Positions 16,504 through 24,715 of a stretch of 64,000 nucleotides of DNA are shown here, piece after piece. The first letter of the stretch is position 1. Every line of letters starts with the position of its first letter. The DNA is from Glaciecola sp028401415 (GTDB lineage: Bacteria > Pseudomonadota > Gammaproteobacteria > Enterobacterales > Alteromonadaceae), in the NCBI RefSeq assembly GCF_028401415.2, contig NZ_CP171821.2, forward strand, positions 4,030,001 to 4,094,000, written 5' to 3'. The position numbers and the translations under genes were made by a program. The notes under the pieces were generated by a model that searched no databases, was not told where the DNA came from, and saw nothing but the letters and a program-made list of their open reading frames with translations.

Positions 16504-17904
16504 TTAGGAGTTTAGCTCCCTTACATCTGCAAATTTTCCGGCAATTGCGGCAGCCGCAGCCATCTCAGGACTCACTAAGTGTGTGCGTGAACCTCGTCCT
16601 TGACGACCTTCAAAATTGCGATTGCTGGTAGAAGCGCAACGATCACCATCTTTCAATACATCATCGTTCATGCCAAGGCACATGGAGCAACCCGGTAAGC
16701 GCCATTCAAATCCCGCTTGCTTAAATATCTGATCCAGGTTTTCTTGTTCCGCTTGCGCCTTTACTGCCACCGAGCCTGGCACAACAATAGCGGTCACGTC
16801 TGCTTTCACTTTGCCATGTTTTGCAATTTCAGCCGCGGCGCGCAAGTCCTCTATCCGGCTGTTTGTACAAGAGCCAATAAACACATGAGATATTGGGACC
16901 TCAGTCAGTTGTTGACCGGGAGAAAGCCCCATGTAGGCGAGCGCTTTTTCAGCGGACGCTTTTTCAATTGGATCGGTAAAATCATCTGGAGAGGGTATTG
17001 CTTCGTTAACGGCTACTACTTGTCCGGGATTAGTTCCCCAAGTTATCTGGGGAGCGATATCTTCAGCTTTGAGTGTCACGAGCGTATCAAACTCAGCATC
17101 ACTGTCTGAGTACAGCGACTTCCAGTATGCGAGTGCTTGCTCCCAATGCTCTCCCTTTGGCGCGTGCTCTTTGCCTGCTAAATATGCGAAGGTAATTTCA
17201 TCAGGTGCGATGAGTCCTGCTTTGGCACCTGCCTCAATGCTCATATTGCATATGGTCATTCGCTGCTCCATCGATAGTTCGCGTATTGCACTACCTGCAT
17301 ATTCGATGACATGACCTGTTGCGCCAGCGTGGCCAATTTCTCCGATAATTGCCAAAATAATGTCTTTTGCGGTGACGCCTAAACCGAGCTTTCCTTCTAC
17401 GTTAACCAACATGCTTTTTGCGCGAGACTGCTTTAGGGTTTGGGTGGCAAGCACGTGCTCAACTTGTGAGGTGCCGATACCAAACGCCAATGCACCAAAC
17501 GCACCGTGGGTAGCGGTATGTGAATCACCACAAACTACTGTCATGCCTGGCTGTATTAAGCCAAGTTGTGGACCAATGACATGCACAATACCTTGGTTTT
17601 TATGTCCTACAGGAAAAAGCTCAATACCATATTTTGCGCAGTTTGCAGCTAAGGTATTCAGCTGAAGTTCGTTTTGGGGACCGCAGGCATCGAGCGCCAA
17701 CGAACGTGTAGATATACTGTGATCCATCGTACCGAATGTGAGGTCTGGACGACGAACCTTGCGGTTTTTCTCAATGAGTCCTGCAAAAGCTTGGGGGGTT
17801 GTCACCTCATGGATAAGGTGGCGATCAATATACAGGACAAGGTCTTCTCCGATACTGTCGACAAGATGCGCATCCACAATTTTTTGATATAGCGTTTTGG
17901 CCAT
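16504..17904 (-). CDS. leuC: 3-isopropylmalate dehydratase, large subunit LeuC
   Basis: This 466-residue aconitase-family protein contains VVCGDSHTATHGAFGALAFG and the 4Fe-4S cysteines in the expected places: FIGSCTNSRIEDL and the later LPGCSMCLGMN. It forms the catalytic [4Fe-4S] subunit of isopropylmalate isomerase together with LeuD. It starts 18 nt after leuB in the same operon. The E. coli enzyme has the same length. Confidence 0.98.
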   Translation of the reverse strand: MAKTLYQKIVDAHLVDSIGEDLVLYIDRHLIHEVTTPQAFAGLIEKNRKVRRPDLTFGTMDHSISTRSLALDACGPQNELQLNTLAANCAKYGIELFPVGHKNQGIVHVIGPQLGLIQPGMTVVCGDSHTATHGAFGALAFGIGTSQVEHVLATQTLKQSRAKSMLVNVEGKLGLGVTAKDIILAIIGEIGHAGATGHVIEYAGSAIRELSMEQRMTICNMSIEAGAKAGLIAPDEITFAYLAGKEHAPKGEHWEQALAYWKSLYSDSDAEFDTLVTLKAEDIAPQITWGTNPGQVVAVNEAIPSPDDFTDPIEKASAEKALAYMGLSPGQQLTEVPISHVFIGSCTNSRIEDLRAAAEIAKHGKVKADVTAIVVPGSVAVKAQAEQENLDQIFKQAGFEWRLPGCSMCLGMNDDVLKDGDRCASTSNRNFEGRQGRGSRTHLVSPEMAAAAAIAGKFADVRELNS

Positions 17905-17922
17905 AGTGATTCTTCTTCGTTT

Positions 17923-19014
17923 TTACATGTTTTCGATAAGCGAGCAAACATGCTCACCGACTTGTGCGGTTGATTTTGCCTCTGCGCGTTTATTAGCGGG
18001 CAAAAGCTCTGCGGTCAGCACGCCATCTAAAAGTGTTTGCGTCACTGCTTGTTCAATCATATCCGCCGCTTGCGTTTCATTGAGTGAAAATCTTAGCATC
18101 ATTGCGGCAGATAAAATTTGTGCGATAGGATTAGCAATGCCTTTGCCAGCAATATCTGGCGCAGAACCACCCGCAGGCTCATACATACCAAAGCCCTCAG
18201 AGTTAATGCTGGCTGATGGTAGTAAACCCATAGATCCTGTAATCATCGCGCATTCGTCCGATACGATATCGCCAAACAGGTTTGAACATAACATCACGTC
18301 AAACTGAGCAGGGTTGCATACTAATTGCATCGTCGCATTATCAATGTAGATATGATCAAGTTCCACATCTGGATAGTCTTTTGCAACTTCTTCTGTCACC
18401 TCGCGCCATAAACGGCTAGTCACTAGCACATTAGCTTTGTCTACCGAAGTGACTTTTTTACTGCGCTTTTGGGCGGCTGCAAAAGCCGAGTGAGCAATAC
18501 GCCGAATTTCGGCTTTTGAATAGCGCATCGTGTCAAACGCGTTTTGTGTTTCTCCTTCTCCCTCAATGCCTTTAGGTTGGCCAAAATAAATGCCCGATGT
18601 TAGCTCTCTTACGACCAAAACATCCACACCGCTTGATGCAATGTCTACTCGTAGTGGTGACAAATGCTCAAGACCTGAATAGATGCGAGCTGGTCGTAAG
18701 TTGCTAAATAGATCAAAGTGACTTCGCAAGGTCAGTAGGGCAGCGCGTTCAGGGCGTTTTTCTAGCGGTAAACTATCCCACTTTGGTCCACCAATTGAAC
18801 CAAACAAAATAGCGTCGGCGGCCTCGCAGCCTTCAAGGGTTGCTTGTGGTAAGGCTTCACCGAAATGGTCAATAGCATAGCCACCCACTGCGTACTCCTT
18901 GCGTTTAAAGTGTAAACCGAGTTTTTTCGCAGTAAGGTCTAAGACCTTGTTTGCTTGTGCCATGACTTCAGGCCCAATGCCGTCTCCTGCTAGCACTGCA
19001 ATATTGTGTTCCAT
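17923..19014 (-). CDS. leuB: 3-isopropylmalate dehydrogenase LeuB
   Basis: This 363-residue isocitrate/isopropylmalate dehydrogenase family enzyme has the N-terminal VLAGDGIGPEV motif, RPARIYSGLEHLSPLR and VVRELTSGIYFGQPKG with the substrate Arg residues, and the metal/NAD region SNLFGDIVSDECAMITGS and EPAGGSAPDIAGKG. It oxidatively decarboxylates 3-isopropylmalate to 2-oxoisocaproate using NAD. The start lies 1 nt after the leuA stop, so the genes are tightly coupled. Confidence 0.98.
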   Translation of the reverse strand: MEHNIAVLAGDGIGPEVMAQANKVLDLTAKKLGLHFKRKEYAVGGYAIDHFGEALPQATLEGCEAADAILFGSIGGPKWDSLPLEKRPERAALLTLRSHFDLFSNLRPARIYSGLEHLSPLRVDIASSGVDVLVVRELTSGIYFGQPKGIEGEGETQNAFDTMRYSKAEIRRIAHSAFAAAQKRSKKVTSVDKANVLVTSRLWREVTEEVAKDYPDVELDHIYIDNATMQLVCNPAQFDVMLCSNLFGDIVSDECAMITGSMGLLPSASINSEGFGMYEPAGGSAPDIAGKGIANPIAQILSAAMMLRFSLNETQAADMIEQAVTQTLLDGVLTAELLPANKRAEAKSTAQVGEHVCSLIENM

Positions 19015-19015
19015 T

Positions 19016-20593
19016 TTACACTCCTGCTATTTTTTCTTGTTTTTGTTGGTCTATTTGATCTGCTAAATACATATTGTTGAGTACAAAAATTAAGGATTTT
19101 ACGCCAGCTTCAACAATATCCGTCGCTAATCCAATACCGTTAAAGCGGCGGTGTTTGTACTCCACAATCACGCTTACTTGAGCAAGTGCATCCGCCCCTT
19201 CGCCTTTGGAGTCGAGTTTAAAATCGACAATATCTAAATCATGGCCGTCAATTGCATGAATAATCGCGTTGAAGGCCGCATCCACTGGACCGTTGCCAGT
19301 AGCAGATTCGGTAATAGTAGAATCACCTGCAACTATGCTGACGGTTGCCGATGGAATAATGTTGTGTCCGGACGTGGCCTGCAGATACTTTAAAGCATAG
19401 TGAGCATGCTCATGTTTTTGTTGGTTGAAGAACAGTAGCGCTTCTAAGTCATAATCAAATACCTGACCTTTTTTATCCGCTAGGCGCAAAAATGAGGCGT
19501 ACACTTCATCCAAATCGTACTCAGTTTCGTGATAACCAAGCTCACCCAAGCGATGCTTGATCACATGGCGACCCGACCGTGAGGTAAGGTTTAAATTGTT
19601 TTTGTTAATGCCGACGCTTTCCGGCGTCATTATTTCATATGTGTTTTGACCCTTAAGCACGCCGTCTTGGTGAATTCCAGAAGAGTGACTAAAGGCATTC
19701 GCCCCAACAATGGCTTTATTCGCTTGTATTGGCATGCTGCACAATTGACTTACCAATTTTGACGCTTTGCTAATTTCTTGAGTGTGAACGCCAGTGGTAT
19801 ATGACAGAAGCTGTTCTCTTGTTTTTAGTGCCATCACGATTTCTTCAAGTGAACAGTTACCGGCGCGTTCACCAATTCCATTTACCGTGCACTCTACCTG
19901 CCTGGCACCATGCTGCACGGCGCTAAGTGAGTTGGCTACTGCTAAGCCCAAATCATTATGGCAATGCACTGATATCACCGCTTGGTCGATGTTGGGCACA
20001 CGGTCAAAGAGCGCGCCGATGATGCCACCAAACTCTGATGGAATGGTGTAGCCTACTGTATCAGGGATATTGACAGTCGTCGCACCTGCTTTTATCGCAG
20101 CCTCTACCATTCGACACAAATAATCAATGTGAGTACGCCCAGCGTCTTCGCATGAAAACTCAACATCTGGTGTGTATCGCTTCGCGTGTTTGATCGCTTT
20201 TATCGCCATTTCGACGACTTCGTCTTGCGACTTTCTCAGCTTTGTGTCGACATGAATATCGGAGGTGGCAATAAAAGTATGAATGCGGAACTGCTCGGCT
20301 ACTGACATAGCTTCTCCACAGGCATCAATATCCTTCTCTAATGCTCTTGAGAGACCGCATACCCGAGATGTCTTCACATGCTCAGCAATGAGCCTGACCG
20401 ATTCAAAGTCGCCTGGAGACGACACCGGAAAGCCAGCTTCAATAACATCTACCCCGAGACGTTCTAGCATCAGCGCAATTTGCAGTTTTTCTCGTCCACT
20501 GAGACTTGCAGGTAAAGCCTGTTCGCCATCTCTTAAAGTGGTGTCAAAGATAATCACTTTGTCGTTGTTGCTACTGATTTTACTATCGCCCAT
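19016..20593 (-). CDS. leuA: 2-isopropylmalate synthase LeuA
   Basis: This 525-residue protein has the HMGL-like TIM barrel start IIFDTTLRDGEQALPASLS, the metal-binding SVHCHNDLGLAVANSL and the NGIGERAGNCSLEE motif. A C-terminal LeuA regulatory domain of about 130 residues follows (ATVSIVAGDSTITESATGNG onward), which binds leucine for feedback inhibition. It condenses acetyl-CoA with 2-oxoisovalerate, the first committed step to leucine. It is the first structural gene of the operon and lies about 86 nt after the attenuator terminator described upstream. Confidence 0.98.
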   Translation of the reverse strand: MGDSKISSNNDKVIIFDTTLRDGEQALPASLSGREKLQIALMLERLGVDVIEAGFPVSSPGDFESVRLIAEHVKTSRVCGLSRALEKDIDACGEAMSVAEQFRIHTFIATSDIHVDTKLRKSQDEVVEMAIKAIKHAKRYTPDVEFSCEDAGRTHIDYLCRMVEAAIKAGATTVNIPDTVGYTIPSEFGGIIGALFDRVPNIDQAVISVHCHNDLGLAVANSLSAVQHGARQVECTVNGIGERAGNCSLEEIVMALKTREQLLSYTTGVHTQEISKASKLVSQLCSMPIQANKAIVGANAFSHSSGIHQDGVLKGQNTYEIMTPESVGINKNNLNLTSRSGRHVIKHRLGELGYHETEYDLDEVYASFLRLADKKGQVFDYDLEALLFFNQQKHEHAHYALKYLQATSGHNIIPSATVSIVAGDSTITESATGNGPVDAAFNAIIHAIDGHDLDIVDFKLDSKGEGADALAQVSVIVEYKHRRFNGIGLATDIVEAGVKSLIFVLNNMYLADQIDQQKQEKIAGV

Positions 20594-20679
20594 GTCTTTA
20601 TCCTAAACCTAGTTAAAAACTAAAAGTTACACCTTGTAAACGCCGTGTCTCTGAATTTAAATGAAAAAATTCAAGCCAT

Positions 20680-20704
20680 AAAAAAACCCGCGCGGTGCAC
20701 GGGT
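20680..20704 (-). terminator. Leu operon attenuator terminator
   Basis: On the minus strand ACCCGTGC and GCGCGGGT form an 8-bp stem with a 3-nt loop, followed by a run of at least six T. It sits between the leader peptide and leuA. An upstream segment GCACGGGT (about 20728-20735), which directly follows the leader stop codon, can pair with the 5' arm of this stem and so act as antiterminator. Confidence 0.9.
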
Positions 20705-20737
20705 TTAGTTTTATCTGCTTACAGACTACCCGTGCGC

Positions 20738-20830
20738 CTAAGCTGCCAGACCGAGTAGAAGAAGGCTAAAGCCTTCGTTTATATTGTTAGCGTTAATTTT
20801 ATTATAAACGCCTTGCACCGAATGTTGCAT
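20738..20830 (-). CDS. leuL: Leu operon leader peptide
   Basis: This 30-codon frame contains four consecutive leucine codons (CTT CTT CTA CTC at codons 23-26) and a fifth (CTG) at codon 28, ending in TAG. It lies between a sigma-70-type promoter and the intrinsic terminator in front of leuA. A self-complementary segment GAAGGCT-TT-AGCCTTC overlaps the start of the Leu run and may act as a pause hairpin. When charged tRNA-Leu is scarce the ribosome should stall on these codons, free the antiterminator just downstream of the stop and allow transcription of leuABCD. An ATG directly upstream (20833) is an alternative start; the ribosome-binding site is weak. The peptide itself probably has no function. 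Confidence 0.88.
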   Translation of the reverse strand: MQHSVQGVYNKINANNINEGFSLLLLGLAA

Positions 20831-20867
20831 CATCTGCAATTATCACTTCTGTATCGTATTGGTCTCA

Positions 20868-20896
20868 AATGTAATCGTCTTGAGCATGTGGGTCAA
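20868..20896 (-). promoter_or_regulatory. Predicted sigma-70 promoter of the leu operon
   Basis: On the minus strand TTGACC is followed after exactly 17 bp by TACATT. Transcription would start near 20860, about 30 nt before the leader peptide. The position fits the attenuator architecture; it is otherwise a hexamer match only. Confidence 0.6.
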
Positions 20897-20939
20897 CCAC
20901 AAAAGCGCTTTTTATTGGCTAGACCAGTTGCTATTACAC

Positions 20940-23153
20940 CTAACCTGCTTTTGAAAATGCGTTATTCGCCAGACGCGCTTTCATTTCCTTTCTACGCTGA
21001 TGCAAAAGCGGCTCGGTATATCCATTTGGCTGAACTTTGCCTAAAAAGATCAAGTCTTTGGCTGCTTGAAAACCAATGCTATTTTCTAAATCAGGCAACA
21101 TGGAAATGTATTCAGGATCAGCATGATTTTGTCTGTCCACCAACTCAGCCATTCTTGTGAGAGACTCATTCACCTGCTGAGGCGATAACAAACCGTGTTC
21201 TAACCAGTTTGCAATGTGCTGGCTTGAAATCCGTAAAGTTGCCCTGTCTTCCATTAAACCAACATTGTTAATGTCCGGCACCTTAGAGCAACCAATGCCT
21301 TGATGTACCCATCGAACAACATAACCTAATATGCTTTGCACATTGTTGTCGAGCTCTTGCTGTATTTCTTCGCTGCTAAGCTCTCTGCCAGTTTCTAACA
21401 GCGGAATATCAAGAATCTGGTTAATGCCGTCAAATGTTTGCTTCGCTAAGTGTTCTTGAATGGCAAACACGTCAACCTGATGATAATGCAGGGCGTGCAA
21501 TGTTGCAGCGGTAGGTGAGGGCACCCATGCTGTATTTGCTCCCGCTCTAGGATGCGCAATCTTTGCTTTCATCATATTTGTCATTTGGTCCGGAATAGGC
21601 CACATGCCCTTGCCAATCTGAGCTTTGCCAGACAATCCGCAGTGCAATCCTGTAATAACATTTGCCATTTCATAGGCTTGCAACCAAGGCCTATTTTTAA
21701 GCTCAGCTTTGGGCGCAAAGGGTCCCTTAAGCATTGATGTGTGAATTTCATCGCCGGTTCTATCTAAAAACCCCGTATTAATAAACACGACACGCTCTTT
21801 GGCCTGAGCGATACACTCTGCCAGATGCAAACTGGTGCGGCGCTCTTCATCCATGATGCCTATTTTGATGGTAAAGCGATTTACATCAATAAGGTTTTCA
21901 ACTGCGGTGAACAAGTCATGAGTAAATGCCACCTCTTCCGGGCCATGCATTTTAGGCTTAACGATATAGATACTGCCTCGTTTGCTGTTTTTAAATGGAC
22001 TGTTGTTTAACACATCGTGCTTAGCAATCAGTGATGTGATTACCGCATCCATAATGCCTTCAAAAATGGGCTCATTGTTAAAAAGCACGGCATCGTTTTG
22101 CATTAAATGGCCGACGTTTCGAATAAACATGAGGCTGCGCCCAGCTAGCGTTAAGTTTTGTGAAGGCTGTTGCGCGTCTTTGTATACTCTGTCAACGTGC
22201 ATTTTGCGAATAACTGTCTTTGAGTCTTTGTTAATTTCGGTTTTTAGCGTTCCTTGCATCAGACCAAGCCAGTTGCGATAAACCTGTGTTTTATCTTCAG
22301 CATCAACTGCAGCAACAGAGTCCTCGCAATCCATAATCGTGGTAAGCGCTGCTTCAACTAAAATATCTTTAATGTTGGCTGGGTCACTTCTGCCAATAGG
22401 GTGCTGTTCGTCAAGCTGTATTTCAATATGCAGACCGTTGTTGCTTAATAGCAAGGAATCGGGCTTGTCTATACTTCCATTAAAGCCAATAAATTGCGCC
22501 GGATTGGCTAAAGCGGAACTTGAGCCATCAGATAAATTGACAATAAGCGTATTGTCGATTATCCCGTAGTGTACGCTATGAGAGTGAGACCCGCTTTGCA
22601 AAGGGGCAATCTGATCTAAGTACTCTCTGGCTCGCTTGATGACCGCAGCACCGCGTGCTTGATTATATTTGCCGCGATTGCTGAGCTCACCTTTAGTTGA
22701 GATTAGGTCAGTACCGTAAAGCGCATCATATAAGCTGCCCCATCTAGCATTTACTGCATTAAGAGCGTAACGCGCATTGTTTATGGGCACTACCAACTGA
22801 GGTCCCGCAATATTCGCAATCTCACTGTCGACATGTTGAGTGCTAATTTGGACTTTCTCACTGTTAGGTTCTGCTGCGCTTGGACGAAGGTAAGATATGG
22901 ATTCAAGAAAGCGCTTATACTCCTCGAACGATGCGTCGTTATTATGAATATGAAACTCATCTATCGCTGTTTGAAGTTGTGTGCGCTTGTGAAGTAAAGC
23001 GTGATTGCGCTCAGTGAAGCTATCGAGCAGCTTTTCAAAACCCTGCCAAAATTGAGTTGCATTAACACCTGAGTTAGCCAATGCCTCTTGCATAACAAAC
23101 TCATACAAAGTCTGTTCAATCTTAAGCTGCCCTTTGTCAATATAGGTTGTCAT
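20940..23153 (-). CDS. glcB: Malate synthase G
   Basis: This 737-residue single-polypeptide malate synthase is of the G type, much longer than the A type of about 530 residues. Recognisable stretches are ALNAVNARWGSLYDALYGTD, TIMDCEDSVAAVDAEDK (acidic metal site), IKIGIMDEERRTSLHL and GFLDRTGDEIHTSM, with the catalytic C-terminal domain starting near KGMWPIPDQM. It condenses glyoxylate with acetyl-CoA to give malate. The neighbouring LysR regulator and isocitrate lyase complete a glyoxylate-bypass cluster, all on the minus strand but in separate transcription units judging by the gaps. Confidence 0.97.
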   Translation of the reverse strand: MTTYIDKGQLKIEQTLYEFVMQEALANSGVNATQFWQGFEKLLDSFTERNHALLHKRTQLQTAIDEFHIHNNDASFEEYKRFLESISYLRPSAAEPNSEKVQISTQHVDSEIANIAGPQLVVPINNARYALNAVNARWGSLYDALYGTDLISTKGELSNRGKYNQARGAAVIKRAREYLDQIAPLQSGSHSHSVHYGIIDNTLIVNLSDGSSSALANPAQFIGFNGSIDKPDSLLLSNNGLHIEIQLDEQHPIGRSDPANIKDILVEAALTTIMDCEDSVAAVDAEDKTQVYRNWLGLMQGTLKTEINKDSKTVIRKMHVDRVYKDAQQPSQNLTLAGRSLMFIRNVGHLMQNDAVLFNNEPIFEGIMDAVITSLIAKHDVLNNSPFKNSKRGSIYIVKPKMHGPEEVAFTHDLFTAVENLIDVNRFTIKIGIMDEERRTSLHLAECIAQAKERVVFINTGFLDRTGDEIHTSMLKGPFAPKAELKNRPWLQAYEMANVITGLHCGLSGKAQIGKGMWPIPDQMTNMMKAKIAHPRAGANTAWVPSPTAATLHALHYHQVDVFAIQEHLAKQTFDGINQILDIPLLETGRELSSEEIQQELDNNVQSILGYVVRWVHQGIGCSKVPDINNVGLMEDRATLRISSQHIANWLEHGLLSPQQVNESLTRMAELVDRQNHADPEYISMLPDLENSIGFQAAKDLIFLGKVQPNGYTEPLLHQRRKEMKARLANNAFSKAG

Positions 23154-23354
23154 AAGCCATCTCCCCGCGTCATTTTATAAAATTTAGCGATTACTTTTGA
23201 TTAAAGCTTTTACCAGTGTAGAGCGCTTATTGAAATATGTTTAGTGTATGTTAAATATTCTAGGTATAAATTACATGAATGATTGTTGGTACGTATCATA
23301 ATAGTGTGCTTGTGCAGCATAAAAGTAAGGAAAACCTCCTATCCTTTTCAGAAT

Positions 23355-24296
23355 TTACGCTGTCATTTCCTCAGCCACTTCGTTAATGAGTCTTCGTAAC
23401 CAAATATGGCCGGCATCGTGATGAAGCAAAGCACTCCACGCCATTTTTAAAGCGATAGGAGGGATATCAAATGGGGGAGGCACGACTTTTATCGCTGGGT
23501 CGTCTTTAAATATTTTTGCCGCTTTGTTGGGTAAGGTAGCAATCAGGTTTTGTGTTTTCGCTAATTGCAATGCTGCGTGATAGTGACGGGTAAACACACG
23601 AATGTCTCTTTGTTTCCCTATCTTAATCAGTTCAGCATCCACCCAACCCAGCTTTTGCACTTCGTTAGGGTCGATGCCTACACCTACACCGAAACCGGTT
23701 TTACTTACCCATATATGCTGCCCGCGTAAATAGGCGTCTAAGTCAAAGTCATTTGCTGAAGGATGATCTGAGCCAATTACACAGGCAAAAGTATCATACC
23801 AAATCACTTTTTGATGAAAAGACAGCGGCAGTTCATCAAAGCGATTTATCGCCATGTCTACCTTCCCTTGCTCAACATCATGAAAGGTCACATCAGAGGG
23901 TGTAATTAGGTCTAAGGTAATGTTAGGCGCGAGTTTAGATAGTTTACCAATAAGTTCTAGTAGCAGAGTCGATTCCGCATAATCACTTGTCATGATCCTA
24001 AACGTACGTGCACTTGAAAGCGGATCGAATTCCACCTCCGGCTGAATCGAGGACTCAAGGCGGCTTAAAACATCGCGAATAACAGGCTGTAGCTCAATCG
24101 CTCGCTTCGTTGGCGTCATCCCTTCACTGGTTCTGACCAAAAGGGGATCTTTAAACAAATCGCGTAAACGCTTAAGTCCATTACTCATTGCCGGTTGGGT
24201 AATACTTAGCTGGTTAGCGGCTTTTGTTACACTACCTTCTCTTAGGAGAACATCCAAATATACAAGCAAATTTAAATCAACCTTGGCAATGTTCAA
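23355..24296 (-). CDS. LysR-family transcriptional regulator
   Basis: This 313-residue protein has an N-terminal winged HTH (VDLNLLVYLDVLLREGSVTKAA with SITQPAMSNGLKRLRDLF as the recognition helix region, residues 5-50). A LysR substrate-binding domain from about residue 90 follows (FRIMTSDYAESTLLLEL). The N-terminus is closest in style to the NodD/LeuO-type group. It lies between glcB and aceA, so control of the glyoxylate bypass is an attractive guess but not shown by the sequence. The effector is unknown. Confidence 0.9.
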   Translation of the reverse strand: MNIAKVDLNLLVYLDVLLREGSVTKAANQLSITQPAMSNGLKRLRDLFKDPLLVRTSEGMTPTKRAIELQPVIRDVLSRLESSIQPEVEFDPLSSARTFRIMTSDYAESTLLLELIGKLSKLAPNITLDLITPSDVTFHDVEQGKVDMAINRFDELPLSFHQKVIWYDTFACVIGSDHPSANDFDLDAYLRGQHIWVSKTGFGVGVGIDPNEVQKLGWVDAELIKIGKQRDIRVFTRHYHAALQLAKTQNLIATLPNKAAKIFKDDPAIKVVPPPFDIPPIALKMAWSALLHHDAGHIWLRRLINEVAEEMTA

Positions 24297-24526
24297 CGAG
24301 AATACTCCTGTTAAAAGAAAGAGTGTATAAGTTTACGCCATGTAATGTAGATAATCCATTGGTGGTATGAATGGAAGATAGCATGCTAACTGATTGAAAT
24401 TAATCACTTTATATAATTACAGTTAAAAAACTATACCATGCTTTTTTCACACTCATAAATTTGATGAATGCGCATGAGGTTTTCAAGATGTAAGTGCGCT
24501 AGGTCACGGATACAATGGTTGATGAA
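24297..24526. other. First part of the aceA-lysR intergenic region
   Basis: The gap between aceA and the LysR gene is about 420 bp. This part is AT-rich, should carry the LysR gene promoter on the minus strand, and shows no open frame or RNA gene. The rest of the gap is filled by the branched palindrome and the aceA terminator listed separately. Confidence 0.4.
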
Positions 24527-24645
24527 GAATGCTTTAAGATGTGGCGTTACGCTTTGAAAGCGTCGAAATCAGGGATGATTTCGTGAGCGCCCATGGATGG
24601 GTTCACAGCGTCTTTCAAAGCGTAACGCCACATCTTAAAGCATTC
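24527..24645. repeat. 119-bp branched palindrome
   Basis: Perfect 34-bp arms (24527-24560 and 24612-24645; innermost part TTACGCTTTGAAAG and its complement) enclose a 51-bp centre. That centre folds into two further hairpins: GAAATCA-GGGA-TGATTTC (24565-24582), and one closed by GTGA/TCAC with CCCA-TGGA-TGGG inside (24583-24606). The whole would form a three-way (Y-shaped) structure in single-stranded DNA or RNA. It has no open frame and looks like a dispersed repeat or non-autonomous mobile sequence; no second copy is in this window. Confidence 0.85.
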
Positions 24646-24661
24646 AGCAATCTTAAATAAA

Positions 24662-24687
24662 CCAAAAAAACGCCCCGAAGGGCGCTG
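24662..24687 (-). terminator. Intrinsic terminator of aceA
   Basis: On the minus strand GCGCCC-TTCG-GGGCGT, with a stable TTCG tetraloop, is followed by seven T. It lies about 30 nt after the aceA stop codon. Confidence 0.93.
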
Positions 24688-24715
24688 AACAAGAAAGGTT
24701 TGTGTATGTATTTGA

